In this document: one piece after another, positions 43,686 to 52,694 of the stretch | Layout: each line of letters begins with the position of its first letter | Numbering within the stretch: the stretch's first letter is position 1 | NCBI GenBank assembly: GCA_045660745.1 | Contig: JAZREJ010000039.1 | Span: 3,787 to 67,786 of the forward strand | Origin: RGIG6353 sp045660745 | Lineage (GTDB): Bacteria > Bacillota > Clostridia > Oscillospirales > SIG627 | Length of the DNA stretch: 64,000 bases | Direction of reading: 5' to 3' | The notes under the pieces: generated by a model | The model's database searches: none | What the model saw: the letters and a program-made list of their open reading frames with translations, nothing else | What the model was told of the DNA's origin: nothing | Position numbers and translations under genes: made by a program

Positions 43686-44468
43686 TTATATCTCCTCGTC
43701 TCCATGGAGATCCATCCACTCACAAGCGGCATCATACGCTTCATAATCAAGGTCTGCCATAGTATTTGTGTGAAGGATAACTCCGTCGGCTTCCCCGGCG
43801 AGTATCTTTTCACGATACCAGTCAAGCTGCCACTTAACCTTTTCGCCCGTTGCTTCCTTCTGCTCCCCAAAATTATAAAGATAGCAACCGAACATAAACC
43901 TCTTCCCCGGTGCCATCTTCTTGAGTATCTCAAACTTTTCAGGGATAAGGTGAACGTCGCTTTCCTTCCAGGTCCACATTGTGATACCGTCAAAGGGCTC
44001 GATGTATTTCATAAAATCCGTATCCTGCTCGGGCTTGATACCAAACTCAAAGGTGTAAAGCACCATCCACATATCAAGAGGGCGGATATCGTTTGTCTTG
44101 AGTCTTTCCTGAATTTTCCAAAGGTTTTCAACGGGTATATTTCTGAATTTTCCCTCTCTGACAAAATCGTCAAAGACAACGCAGTTGATGTTGTCAAAAT
44201 CTGCCGCCTCAGCAATAAGCGGCTCTACGATCTCGGGATTTTCCCCCGCCTTGTAGCATTCCCAACCAACGCCCTTGAGTGTCTTGAATGATTTATTATA
44301 CTGACGTCTGTCAACCTTACGTCCAACAGGCACCATAAACGTATTTCTGATACCAAGGTATAGACAGGCCTCCATCGGTGTCATTCGGGATTCCTTTTCA
44401 TTACCGTATTCGTGATTGTAACGTCCTTCGGGATGTCCCCAAAGCCAGAATTTGTCGCGTAAAAGCAT
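43686..44468 (-). CDS. Conserved protein of unknown function, TIM-barrel-like
   Basis: The 260-residue protein has repeated strand-helix units, an acidic VVFDDFVR segment (about residues 98-105), WMVLYTFEFG and ITMWTWKESD. This pattern recalls glycoside-hydrolase-like barrels with acidic residues at strand ends, but I do not recognise the family. It lies upstream of GH3 on the same strand and is divergent from an AraC regulator, so it is probably part of a sugar locus. AAAGGAG precedes the ATG. Confidence 0.7.
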   Translation of the reverse strand: MLLRDKFWLWGHPEGRYNHEYGNEKESRMTPMEACLYLGIRNTFMVPVGRKVDRRQYNKSFKTLKGVGWECYKAGENPEIVEPLIAEAADFDNINCVVFDDFVREGKFRNIPVENLWKIQERLKTNDIRPLDMWMVLYTFEFGIKPEQDTDFMKYIEPFDGITMWTWKESDVHLIPEKFEILKKMAPGKRFMFGCYLYNFGEQKEATGEKVKWQLDWYREKILAGEADGVILHTNTMADLDYEAYDAACEWMDLHGDEEI

Positions 44469-44593
44469 TTCTTTTTCTCCTTTGTATTGACTTTTCGTTC
44501 TAACCGTTGTAATATGTACTTGCTGATATTATATTAAAGCAAAAATCCCTTATAATAAATACTTTTTCAAGTATAAAATATGGAGTTTCGAGT

Positions 44594-45406
44594 ATGTTTT
44601 ATAATTCAAACACAGAAATATTCAACGAGATTGCCAAAATAAAGCCGCAGATATTATGTGTCGGTCACGCCAAAGTGGGCAGTGAATGGCAAGGTCGTCG
44701 AATATCTCCGAAATACTCGCGTCTTTATTACGTTTTAAACGGAAGCTTTACAATCAAGCTGAGCAACGGAGAAGAGTTAACTTTCACAAAGGATAAGTGG
44801 TATCTGCTTCCGGCGGGAATGGATTTTGACTTTGAGTGCGCACAAACCATGGAGCACATTTACTTTCATATAAAGCTGTGTGGCTCTGACGGTGCAGATC
44901 TTTTGAGAGCGTGTAAAAAGCCTCTATCTTTGTCGGATCCATCAAATGTTGATTTTATAAAGAAAAATATAACGTCATCAAGTCTGCCGATCGGTCTAAA
45001 GCTAAAAAACGCAGCAATTAATACTATTGCGGAAATGATAGATCTTTACAACATAAGTCTATGTGACGAAAGACACTCGCCGTGCATAAAAAAAGCACTT
45101 TCTTACATTCGTGAAAATCTTTCTGCAAAGCTAACCATATCTGAAATATCCGAAAGCATATTCGTATCAAAAAGCACCCTTACAAAGCACTTTCAAAAAG
45201 AGCTTTCGGTATCTGTGAACGAATACGTTACACGGCTTATAATGTCGGAAGCAGAAGCACTGCTTTCTACGACATCACTCTCGGTTGGTGCTATAAGCGA
45301 AAAGCTTGGTTTTTCGGATCAGCTTTACTTCTCACGGCGTTTTAAAAACATACACGGTGTGTGTCCGAGCGAATACAGAAAAAATCGGAGTTACCTTATA
45401 GGGTAA
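44594..45406 (+). CDS. AraC family transcriptional regulator
   Basis: The 270-residue regulator has a cupin-like sensor (YYVLNGSFTIKLSNG, LPAGMDFDF) and a C-terminal double HTH (about residues 165-265; landmarks LTISEISESIFVSKSTL and LGFSDQLYFSRRFK). A perfect TATAAT lies at 44551-44556, without a clear -35 box. It is divergent from the barrel-like protein and GH3 genes, which it probably regulates. Its stop codon lies inside the terminator hairpin that follows. Confidence 0.9.
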   Translation: MFYNSNTEIFNEIAKIKPQILCVGHAKVGSEWQGRRISPKYSRLYYVLNGSFTIKLSNGEELTFTKDKWYLLPAGMDFDFECAQTMEHIYFHIKLCGSDGADLLRACKKPLSLSDPSNVDFIKKNITSSSLPIGLKLKNAAINTIAEMIDLYNISLCDERHSPCIKKALSYIRENLSAKLTISEISESIFVSKSTLTKHFQKELSVSVNEYVTRLIMSEAEALLSTTSLSVGAISEKLGFSDQLYFSRRFKNIHGVCPSEYRKNRSYLIG

Positions 45407-45420
45407 CACCGACTTTTTTA
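45385..45420. terminator. Rho-independent terminator overlapping the AraC gene end
   Basis: TCGG-GTTACC and GGTAAC-CCGA arms (45385-45395, 45402-45412) and a T run at 45414-45419 form a terminator. It lies between the AraC gene and the convergent ThuA-like gene and overlaps both ends. Confidence 0.82.
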
Positions 45421-46134
45421 TTCTATGCCCTCAACGGGCTGAAACTCAGGGCATATAAGCTCGACATTCTTCTTAATTGGGCATGCCCATCTGACAGCGT
45501 TTTTAATAATTTGCTGTACATTCTTATCATGAAAAGCACGGTTAGTCTCATGGCCGGGCTGGAAGTAAAAAATCTTACCAAGTCCCCTTGTCCAAGTGCA
45601 TCCCGAACGGAAAACTTCTCCGCTCTTAAACCATCCCATAAATATGATATCATCAGGATTTGCAATATCAAACGGTTCTCCGTACATTTCCTCGGGCTCA
45701 AGAACAAAGGTCTCATCAACGCCCTCGGCAATAGGATGATTAGGCATTATAGTCCATATTCTCTCACGTGCGCCCTCTCGCCACTTAAGTGTGGAAGAGG
45801 TTCCCATCATACGCCTGAACACCTTGGAATAATGTGCAGAGTGAAGAGGCACAAAACCCATACCGCCAAGAATATACTTTTGAACTCTTTCTACCACCTC
45901 GTCGGGAACAAGTCTGTGCTTGACGTGAGACCAGTAAACAAGAACATCAGTATCCTGAAGCACCTCGTCTGTAAGGCCGCATTCATCGTCATCCAGAGTC
46001 GCGGTCCGAACCTCGATATCCTCGCACCTCAAAAAGTCGGCAATGAAATTGTGAATACCACCCGGGTATATTTCTGTCACAGTGGGATCGTTCTTCTCAT
46101 GATAATTTTCGTTCCAAACAGTAACCTTTATCAT
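45418..46134 (-). CDS. ThuA-like domain protein (copy 1)
   Basis: The 238-residue protein matches the ThuA family, a glutamine-amidotransferase-like fold: VTVWNENYHE start, VLVYWSHVKH, FVPLHSAHYSK and FYFQPGHE. ThuA proteins are linked to trehalose and related disaccharide use, mostly with Gfo/Idh/MocA dehydrogenases. That pairing exists here: the dehydrogenase gene lies 11 bp upstream on the same strand. A second copy is at 50790. Confidence 0.9.
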   Translation of the reverse strand: MIKVTVWNENYHEKNDPTVTEIYPGGIHNFIADFLRCEDIEVRTATLDDDECGLTDEVLQDTDVLVYWSHVKHRLVPDEVVERVQKYILGGMGFVPLHSAHYSKVFRRMMGTSSTLKWREGARERIWTIMPNHPIAEGVDETFVLEPEEMYGEPFDIANPDDIIFMGWFKSGEVFRSGCTWTRGLGKIFYFQPGHETNRAFHDKNVQQIIKNAVRWACPIKKNVELICPEFQPVEGIE

Positions 46135-46145
46135 TTTTTACCCTA

Positions 46146-47225
46146 TCAAAGCTGAACTTCTCTACCTGTCTCGGCAGACTCGTACATAGCACGAAGAATC
46201 TTTATCATATTAACACCCTGAATGGGTTCGAAGTCGGGCTTTGCACCGTTGGCGATTACGTCAACGAAATGCTCGATGTTGCGAGCGTGGATGTTGGGCT
46301 CGTCAATTATCTGAGGCTCAAGATTTTCAAGAACACCGTTTGTCTCGGTAAATATCTTAAGAGAATTTGTGCCGCGACAGTTATCGGTAAACTTGGAACC
46401 TGCCTTGGTACCTCGAAGCTCAACGAATACATTCTCATGCTCAACATTGGATGCCCATGAAAATTCTATCTGGAGGCATGCGCCGTTATCGAACTTGATA
46501 AAGCCCATTGCGAGGTCTTCAACATCGAACGTACCGCCGGATACCTTGTCGCCAAATGCGGAGTTTGCAGAGTCGGAAGTGTCGGAATCAGCAAATTTTC
46601 TGAAGGTGCAACCGGAAACCGCAACAGGAGTGGGGTTGCCCATAAGCCAAATGGAAAGGTCTATCATGTGTACACCGAGGTCGATGAGAGGACCGCCACC
46701 CGAAAGCTCTTTGGTTGTGAACCATCCGCCCTTACCCGGAATACCGCGACGTCTCTGCCAACCGCAGCGTCCGCAGTAGATATCTCCCATCTTACCGTCT
46801 GCGATAAACTTCTTCATATATCTTGAAGTGTTTCTGTGGCGGTTATTTCTCATTACCATAAGAGTCTTGCCAGCCTTTTCAGCAGCATTCTTCATCTTGA
46901 GTGCTTCCTCAACCGAAACAGCATCGGGCTTCTCGCAAAATACGTTGATTCCCTTTTCAAGAGCCGCAACAGCAATGAGCGAATGATAGAGGTTGGGAGT
47001 ACAAATGTCAACGAAATCAAGTCCTTCGATTTCAAGAACGTCCTTATAATCAGTAAAGCCAAGAGCATTCTCAAGACCGAACTGCTTTTTATAGCTGTCA
47101 ATCTTTTCGGGAATGATATCACATACTGCAACTATCTCAACGTTGCCGAGCTTTTTCCAAGCGGGAATATGGCATCCTCTGGAGATTCCGCCGAGTCCGA
47201 TTATGGCACCTTTTAAATTTTTCAT
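46146..47225 (-). CDS. Gfo/Idh/MocA family oxidoreductase
   Basis: The 359-residue protein has the NAD-binding motif IIGLGGISRG (residues 8-17) and the canonical EKP motif in FCEKPDAVS (about residues 95-103), plus the metal- or substrate-related GGGPLIDLGVHMIDL. It likely oxidises a sugar at one carbon for the ThuA-like partner. AAAGGAG precedes the ATG. It is divergent from the AraC gene at 47361. Confidence 0.93.
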   Translation of the reverse strand: MKNLKGAIIGLGGISRGCHIPAWKKLGNVEIVAVCDIIPEKIDSYKKQFGLENALGFTDYKDVLEIEGLDFVDICTPNLYHSLIAVAALEKGINVFCEKPDAVSVEEALKMKNAAEKAGKTLMVMRNNRHRNTSRYMKKFIADGKMGDIYCGRCGWQRRRGIPGKGGWFTTKELSGGGPLIDLGVHMIDLSIWLMGNPTPVAVSGCTFRKFADSDTSDSANSAFGDKVSGGTFDVEDLAMGFIKFDNGACLQIEFSWASNVEHENVFVELRGTKAGSKFTDNCRGTNSLKIFTETNGVLENLEPQIIDEPNIHARNIEHFVDVIANGAKPDFEPIQGVNMIKILRAMYESAETGREVQL

Positions 47226-47360
47226 TGTTTTTTCTCCTTTGAATATAAAATTCTTTTAAAAAAGTATAGCATATTTCTATTTTATATGATATAATTTTTT
47301 ACACCAATATAATACACGATTCATTGCGAAAAGTATCAAATTTCTACGATTGAGGTAAAA

Positions 47361-48242
47361 ATGATAACACGCTCGGAAGCTCCCTTTACAATAAATGGTA
47401 TAAAAAGCTCTATTCACGTTTGGCACCAGCGCTCGGTTCGCACAAACCGTACAGTTCCAAACGCATATCACTATCACGATTATATGGAGATACTGTATGC
47501 AACAGATTCGGATACGGTGCTTTGGGTAAACGGCGAAAGCCACCCCTTCCGTTCCGGAGACGTTGCTGTCATAAACTCGGGTGAACCACACGCCTTCACA
47601 TTTAATGAATCCTCAAACTACATATGCCTTAAATTTACTCCGGGAATTTTTTCCGCTGACAATGGGTGCATGTTTCAAATACAATATCTTTTACCTTCAC
47701 TCGGCAAAGATTTAAGCAAAAGAGTCTTCCCGTCAAGCGAGCTTGAGGGAATCGACATTGAAGCGTTAGTTAATGAGATAACCCTCGAATGGGACGGCAA
47801 AGAAACCGCCCACGAGCTTATAATCCGTGCAAACATTTTCAAAATATTTGCCGCCATAATAAGACTGTGGGAGAAGAATAACGTTTTTAAATTTGCACCA
47901 CGCCCGTCTGATGCCATGCAAAAAGCACTTACCTACATTTCCGAAAAGAACGCATGTGTCTCAGAAGAGGAAGTTGCATCGATATGTTCTCTCAGCCCGA
48001 ATTATTTTTCCCGCTCTTTCAAAAATACGGTTGGCAAAAACTTTAAAGATTATATAAACTCCATAAAGCTGCAAAATGCTCGAAACTTACTTGTCGCTAC
48101 AACTAAAAATATTACCGAAATAGCATATGACACGGGCTTTTCTTCTACCAGCCACTTTATATCGGCATTCAAAAAGGAATTTCATCTGACTCCAAAGCAG
48201 TTTCAAATCAGAATAAAAACAAAATCAACCCCGTTTACATGA
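47361..48242 (+). CDS. AraC family transcriptional regulator
   Basis: The 293-residue regulator has a cupin sensor (YHYHDYMEILYA and GDVAVINSGEPHAF) and a C-terminal double HTH (about residues 187-285; landmarks EEVASICSLSPNYFSRSFKN and TGFSSTSHFISAFKKEF). GAGG precedes the ATG. A TATAAT at 47308-47313 has no good -35 box. It is divergent from the dehydrogenase-ThuA operon and only 16 bp upstream of a CapA-like gene, so it may regulate both sides. Confidence 0.9.
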   Translation: MITRSEAPFTINGIKSSIHVWHQRSVRTNRTVPNAYHYHDYMEILYATDSDTVLWVNGESHPFRSGDVAVINSGEPHAFTFNESSNYICLKFTPGIFSADNGCMFQIQYLLPSLGKDLSKRVFPSSELEGIDIEALVNEITLEWDGKETAHELIIRANIFKIFAAIIRLWEKNNVFKFAPRPSDAMQKALTYISEKNACVSEEEVASICSLSPNYFSRSFKNTVGKNFKDYINSIKLQNARNLLVATTKNITEIAYDTGFSSTSHFISAFKKEFHLTPKQFQIRIKTKSTPFT

Positions 48243-48258
48243 AAGGACGTTTAATTTG

Positions 48259-49458
48259 ATGCGCAAAATATCACTTATCATAGTCGTAACGCTGACTGTT
48301 TTGCTGTTTTCCTGCGCTTCAAGCTCGGTAAAAAAGGCAGAAGACAGCACACTTGAATTTAATGAATTTAACACTCCACCGTCCGAAGCGCTTGTGTACG
48401 ATTTCAAAGAAATATCCTTTGTTGCCTGTGGTGATAACATAACCTACGGAACAAAGGATGCAAAGTCAAAAGCAATTCCGGGTGGCAGGAGCCTCAATTT
48501 CAAACCGCAGTATGCAAACGTTCAAGAAAAGATAGAAGGCGCCGACATTGCATTTATAAACCAAGAGTGCGTTATGGCGGGAAATGGTTATCCCATAAAG
48601 TACTACCCTATGTTCAACGTTCCTCAGGAGCTTGGTCTTGACCTGGTAGAGCTCGGGTACGACGTCATCAACATCGGAACGAACCATATGCTTGATGCGG
48701 GAACATCGGGTCTTCAGTCAACGATAGAGTTCTGGAAGAGTCAAAACGTCACGATGATAGGCGGATACGAAAATGAAGAGGACTATGACAACATCCGTAT
48801 AGTGGAAAGAGACGGCATTAAAATAGCATTTCTCTCCTACACATATTTTACAAACGGTCTTGTAAAATCTGCATCCTCCCCTATCGTTATTCCATATCTC
48901 AACGATGAAGATATTATCAGACAGACAGCTTTGGCAAAGAAAGAAGCAGATCTTGTATTCGTTTCGGTCCACTGGGGAGACGAGTATTCGTTTGTTCCTT
49001 CAGCGGGACAAAGACGCGCGGCACAGGTCATGGCAGACTGCGGAGTGGACGTCATAATCGGACATCATCCGCACGTTTTACAGCCAATAGAATGGTTAGA
49101 AGGCAAAAACGGTAACAAGACTCTGTGTGCTTTTTCACTTGGAAATTTTGTAGCCGAGCAAGACCTCGACGTTAATATGGTGGGCGGTATCCTTGAGCTT
49201 AATATACTTAAACCGAATGCGGGAAAGCCTTACGTTGAAAAAGTGATATTTCACCCAACGGTATTCCATTTTTCAAGCGATTTTTACACTAACGTCGTTT
49301 ATTACATGCAAGACTACACCCCTGAGCTTGCCGCAGTACACGGTGTGCGCAAATACTACGGGAATCCACTTACTTATGAGAGGCTTGTGGGATATGCTGT
49401 AAACACCATTTCAAAAGAATTTTTAACAGACGAGTTTAATGAAAAGTTTAATAAGTAA
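48259..49458 (+). CDS. CapA-like (PGA_cap) lipoprotein
   Basis: The 399-residue protein has a lipobox (LFSC, Cys at about residue 19) and then the CapA metallophosphatase-type fold: ACGDNITYG, the VINIGTNHMLD motif, VHWGDEY and IIGHHPHVLQ. Members are tied to poly-gamma-glutamate or capsule synthesis and related envelope tasks. The ATG at 48259 follows AAAGGA; a TTG one codon earlier is not chosen. It likely shares a transcript with the AraC gene upstream and the two membrane proteins downstream. Confidence 0.85.
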   Translation: MRKISLIIVVTLTVLLFSCASSSVKKAEDSTLEFNEFNTPPSEALVYDFKEISFVACGDNITYGTKDAKSKAIPGGRSLNFKPQYANVQEKIEGADIAFINQECVMAGNGYPIKYYPMFNVPQELGLDLVELGYDVINIGTNHMLDAGTSGLQSTIEFWKSQNVTMIGGYENEEDYDNIRIVERDGIKIAFLSYTYFTNGLVKSASSPIVIPYLNDEDIIRQTALAKKEADLVFVSVHWGDEYSFVPSAGQRRAAQVMADCGVDVIIGHHPHVLQPIEWLEGKNGNKTLCAFSLGNFVAEQDLDVNMVGGILELNILKPNAGKPYVEKVIFHPTVFHFSSDFYTNVVYYMQDYTPELAAVHGVRKYYGNPLTYERLVGYAVNTISKEFLTDEFNEKFNK

Positions 49459-49470
49459 AGGATGAGTTAA

Positions 49471-49746
49471 ATGAGATATTTAAGAGGTACATTCAGACCG
49501 AGAGGTGCAAAAACAACGGTCGGAGCATTTTGGGGACGAGTATTTTTATGTATAGTAACCTTAATTCTCATGTGTGCGCTGACACTTTTTTCATCTCTTT
49601 GGGTGATATTTAAATCAGACTGCCGCGAGATTCACAAAAAGGTTGTTGACAAGGCGTATGAAAACAAATATACCGAGTGGATCCCCTCCATCTATCTTTC
49701 GGATGACGAAATACATCTTTTGAGAGGTACGGAGGTGACAAAATGA
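49471..49746 (+). CDS. Small single-pass membrane protein of unknown function
   Basis: The 91-residue protein has a basic N-terminus (RYLRGTFRPRGAK), one membrane segment (about residues 27-48) and a hydrophilic C-terminus, so it is probably anchored with the C-terminus outside. No family is recognised. It lies 12 bp after the CapA-like gene and overlaps the next gene by 4 bp, which suggests a shared envelope role. Confidence 0.75.
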   Translation: MRYLRGTFRPRGAKTTVGAFWGRVFLCIVTLILMCALTLFSSLWVIFKSDCREIHKKVVDKAYENKYTEWIPSIYLSDDEIHLLRGTEVTK

Positions 49747-50804
49747 CAAGATTTTACAAAATATATCTAACGGTCATAATACTGTTTCTAATAGCTCTTT
49801 CGGGCTTTCTCGTATATCTTAATTGGCAAATCGAAGCCTACAGCGAGACTCTTCCCGAAGCTGTGAGCAAAAAATATTTTGAGTCTGTATTCAAAAATAT
49901 TGACCCCGATGGATTAAATCCCGCCAACAAGCTCTTCCCTGTTTCCCGCAATGAATTTGATACAGACCGCGACATGACAGATATTCTTGAATACAGAAAA
50001 GAAGTCATTCTGGCTTCAACTTACACCGAAACAAGCCGCAATGAGAACAGTATTCTTTATACAATCACTTCAAACGGAAATGATATCGGAACGTTTACTC
50101 TTGAAAAGGATGAAAACGGCGTATGGCAAGGAGGCAACATCACTGTTGAATATGAGCCACGCTATACTGTTACTGTAAAGGCACTTAGCTCAAGCACCGT
50201 ATACTTAAACGGCAAGCCTGTATCAATGGTTTATAAAGTAGCAAATGAACCTCATCCTTCAAAAGACTATCTCCCCGAAGAGGTTCCGTCGCCGGAATAT
50301 ATCACCTATAAGATTGAAAACTGCATAAAAGAACCTAAAATCTCGATAAAAGACAGAAACGGGACTCATACTACCGCTGTTAGGGAAGGTGATATTTTTG
50401 TAGAAAAAGTTATCTATGCTGTTCCCGACCAATCAATTTCAGCAAGAATAGTTGATACAGCAATAAATATAGAGCTTCATAAAAAACACCTTGTTCCCCT
50501 ATCGCTTGTTACACCTTACATTGAAGAAGGCACGGCACTTTACCGTGAGGTGGAAGAAAATGACGATAAAACAGTGAACGAAAAATACGAAATACGCAGC
50601 AATGTTTCAATCTTCGAGTTTTTTGAATATGACGAGAATACCGTTTCCTTGCGTATCGCTTTTACCCTTGCGACGTCAAGCGGTGAGGAATCGGTCGACG
50701 TAACCTATTTTGCCAGAAAGATAAACGGCGAATATTTCATATACACCTACAAAAACAACTCCGAGGCAGTAGCCTCGGAGTCTCTTTTTTTACTTGAGAA
50801 GTGA
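49743..50804 (+). CDS. Membrane-anchored protein of unknown function
   Basis: The 353-residue protein has an N-terminal membrane anchor (about residues 6-28) and a long, probably extracytoplasmic, strand-rich domain. I recognise no family. GGAGGTGA precedes the ATG, which overlaps the upstream gene. The last 15 codons run through a hairpin and T run that look like a terminator, so the reading frame is encoded across its own transcription terminator; the convergent ThuA-like gene overlaps its end by 15 bp. Confidence 0.75.
   Translation: MTRFYKIYLTVIILFLIALSGFLVYLNWQIEAYSETLPEAVSKKYFESVFKNIDPDGLNPANKLFPVSRNEFDTDRDMTDILEYRKEVILASTYTETSRNENSILYTITSNGNDIGTFTLEKDENGVWQGGNITVEYEPRYTVTVKALSSSTVYLNGKPVSMVYKVANEPHPSKDYLPEEVPSPEYITYKIENCIKEPKISIKDRNGTHTTAVREGDIFVEKVIYAVPDQSISARIVDTAINIELHKKHLVPLSLVTPYIEEGTALYREVEENDDKTVNEKYEIRSNVSIFEFFEYDENTVSLRIAFTLATSSGEESVDVTYFARKINGEYFIYTYKNNSEAVASESLFLLEK
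50758..50790 (+). terminator. Terminator inside the end of the membrane-protein CDS
   Basis: ACTCCGAGGC and GCCTCGGAGT arms (50758-50767, 50772-50781) with a 4-base loop are followed by a T run to about 50790. The CDS stop is at 50802-50804, past the T run. Confidence 0.85.
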
Positions 50805-51506
50805 TTCGGGAGATTTGTCCGCATGAATACAAACAGGAGTTGTGCCGGGAGCCTTTTTGCCTGCCCAAACAGCCGCGTTCTTGAGAATCCTTGAAACGTA
50901 TTCGTTGTGGAAGGAAGGATAGCTTTCGTGACCCGGCTGGAAGTAGAATATCTTACCAAGACCTCTTGTGAAGGTACATCCCGAACGGAAGACCTCGCCT
51001 CCCGCAAACCATCCCATAAATACTATCTCATCGGGGGTGGGAATATCAAAGTATTCTCCATACATTTCTTCGTTTTCAAGCTCAAAGTATTCGGGAAGCC
51101 CCTGTGCGATGGGGTGTGAGGGGGAAGTTACCCAAATACGCTCGCGGTCTGCGTCACGCCATCTGAGAGTACAAGCAGTACCCATAAGCCGTTTGAAGGG
51201 CTTTGAAAGATGTGCTGAGTGAAGAGCCAAAAGTCCGGTTCCTGCAAGAACTGCATTCTGAACGTAATCAACTACGTTATCGGGAACCTGACCATGGTAC
51301 ATATGTCCCCACCAGCAGATAAGATCTGCAGAGCGTACGGTCTCTTCGGTAAACACGTCTGCAACGTCATCGAGAGTTGCGATTGTTACGTCGTGTCCTT
51401 CTTCTGTGAAAATCTCGGCAAGTCTTCCGTGGATACCAACGGGATAAACAGCCTTTATTGAATCTTTCTTATCATGTACGCCTTCGTTATAAATAAGTAT
51501 CTTCAT
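50790..51506 (-). CDS. ThuA-like domain protein (copy 2)
   Basis: This 238-residue paralogue of the protein at 45418 keeps the same landmarks: LIYNEGVHDKKDS start, GHMYHGQVPD, LLALHSAHLSKPFKRLMG and FYFQPGHE. The two copies have identical length and highly similar C-terminal halves but differ in the first third. No dehydrogenase gene is adjacent; it follows an ADP-ribosylglycohydrolase gene by 90 bp. A TTTACT and TAAAAT pair 17 bp apart lies upstream on its strand. Confidence 0.9.
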   Translation of the reverse strand: MKILIYNEGVHDKKDSIKAVYPVGIHGRLAEIFTEEGHDVTIATLDDVADVFTEETVRSADLICWWGHMYHGQVPDNVVDYVQNAVLAGTGLLALHSAHLSKPFKRLMGTACTLRWRDADRERIWVTSPSHPIAQGLPEYFELENEEMYGEYFDIPTPDEIVFMGWFAGGEVFRSGCTFTRGLGKIFYFQPGHESYPSFHNEYVSRILKNAAVWAGKKAPGTTPVCIHADKSPESLLK

Positions 51507-51596
51507 ATTGTTTCTCCGTTTTTTTATTTTATTTTACCACTCAAATCACAAAAAGTAAATACAGTTTTTGCACTAAAATTGAATTATTTTGACCTT

Positions 51597-52523
51597 TTAA
51601 CCTCCCCAGCTGTTACACGCCTCAATGCAAAGATTTTCAATGTAATCGCGTCTTGAAAGCTTTGCAAGCCATTTTTCGGGAATTGAATTAAAGCCCCAAA
51701 GGATTCCCGCCATACCGCCGACAACAGCCGCAACCGTGTCCGTGTCCTCTCCGAGATTTACCGCTTTCAGTACACATTCTGAATAGCTTTCGGAATTCAA
51801 AAGGCACCAGAGAGAGGCTTCAAGTGTATCAACAATATATCCGCTGCTACTTATTTCTGAGATATCAAGAGCCACAAAATCTGTTTCAAAAAGTCTTGCA
51901 TAAGCATCAAACTCATCACTGTCGCTGTAAAATGCCGCCGCCTTCATAAGCCCGCGATACACAGAATCTTTTGAGGGAGACGCAAGTAATTCCCAAATAA
52001 CAAACGCATATATTCCGCATCCCACAAGACTGCGCTCATGAGAGTGAGTAAGTCTTGATGCATTGTGTATAATTTCGAGCGGGTCAGCAAATTTCTGATA
52101 ATAAGTGTATAGAACAAACGGAAGAATACGCATAAGTGAACCGTTTCCGTTATCCCATTCACTGTTTTGTCCGCACTCAAGGGCGGGAAGGCTTTCACCA
52201 ACGTACAAAAGGATTGACTTGCGAGTAGAATTCCCAACGTCAAAAACCTCTCCGTCTGCGGTATACTTTGCATCACCGAGCCATGCAGCAAAGTTTTCCA
52301 TTACCTCGTTATAGTCGAGATGCTTTATAAGGCTGTCCAGTGAGGCAAGCGTCATGCTCGTGTCATCCGACCACGTGCCCGCATCCTTATCGTGAGTCCC
52401 ATGCCCCTCCATATCCGAAACAGGCTTTATATCAAGCTCGTCTCTTGTACAGAATTCCACAGGCACTCCGAGTGCATCGCCAACAGCGTGACCAAATATC
52501 GCACCCTTTATTTTATCAAGCAT
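51597..52523 (-). CDS. ADP-ribosylglycohydrolase family protein
   Basis: The 308-residue protein has the family start GAIFGHAVGDALG, the SDDTSM metal motif (about residues 52-57) and the second metal site GEDTDTVAA (about residues 251-259). Members remove ADP-ribose from proteins or small molecules or hydrolyse related N-glycosides, using two Mg ions. GGAGGAAG precedes the ATG. The promoter lies at 52549-52577. Confidence 0.93.
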   Translation of the reverse strand: MLDKIKGAIFGHAVGDALGVPVEFCTRDELDIKPVSDMEGHGTHDKDAGTWSDDTSMTLASLDSLIKHLDYNEVMENFAAWLGDAKYTADGEVFDVGNSTRKSILLYVGESLPALECGQNSEWDNGNGSLMRILPFVLYTYYQKFADPLEIIHNASRLTHSHERSLVGCGIYAFVIWELLASPSKDSVYRGLMKAAAFYSDSDEFDAYARLFETDFVALDISEISSSGYIVDTLEASLWCLLNSESYSECVLKAVNLGEDTDTVAAVVGGMAGILWGFNSIPEKWLAKLSRRDYIENLCIEACNSWGG

Positions 52524-52548
52524 AGCTCTTCCTCCGTTTCTTTATTTT

Positions 52549-52577
52549 ATTATACTTCAAACCCTCGAAAAAGTCAA
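52549..52577 (-). promoter_or_regulatory. Promoter of the ADP-ribosylglycohydrolase gene
   Basis: TTGACT (52577-52572) and TATAAT (52554-52549) are 17 bp apart on the minus strand. Confidence 0.83.
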
Positions 52578-52653
52578 TGGTGCAAAAAAGTGTCCGATTC
52601 CCGAAATTTTTTAGACATATGCCCGTTGAATTTTGAATTTGAATAAAATATAA

Positions 52654-52682
52654 TTGACACAAGACATACAACAATGTATAAT
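52654..52682 (+). promoter_or_regulatory. Consensus sigma-A promoter of the GH42-remnant operon
   Basis: TTGACA (52654-52659) and TATAAT (52677-52682) are 17 bp apart, a perfect consensus. The start of the first gene at 52695 is only about 6 bases past the expected transcription start. Confidence 0.9.
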
Positions 52683-52694
52683 GAGGTAAAGAAT

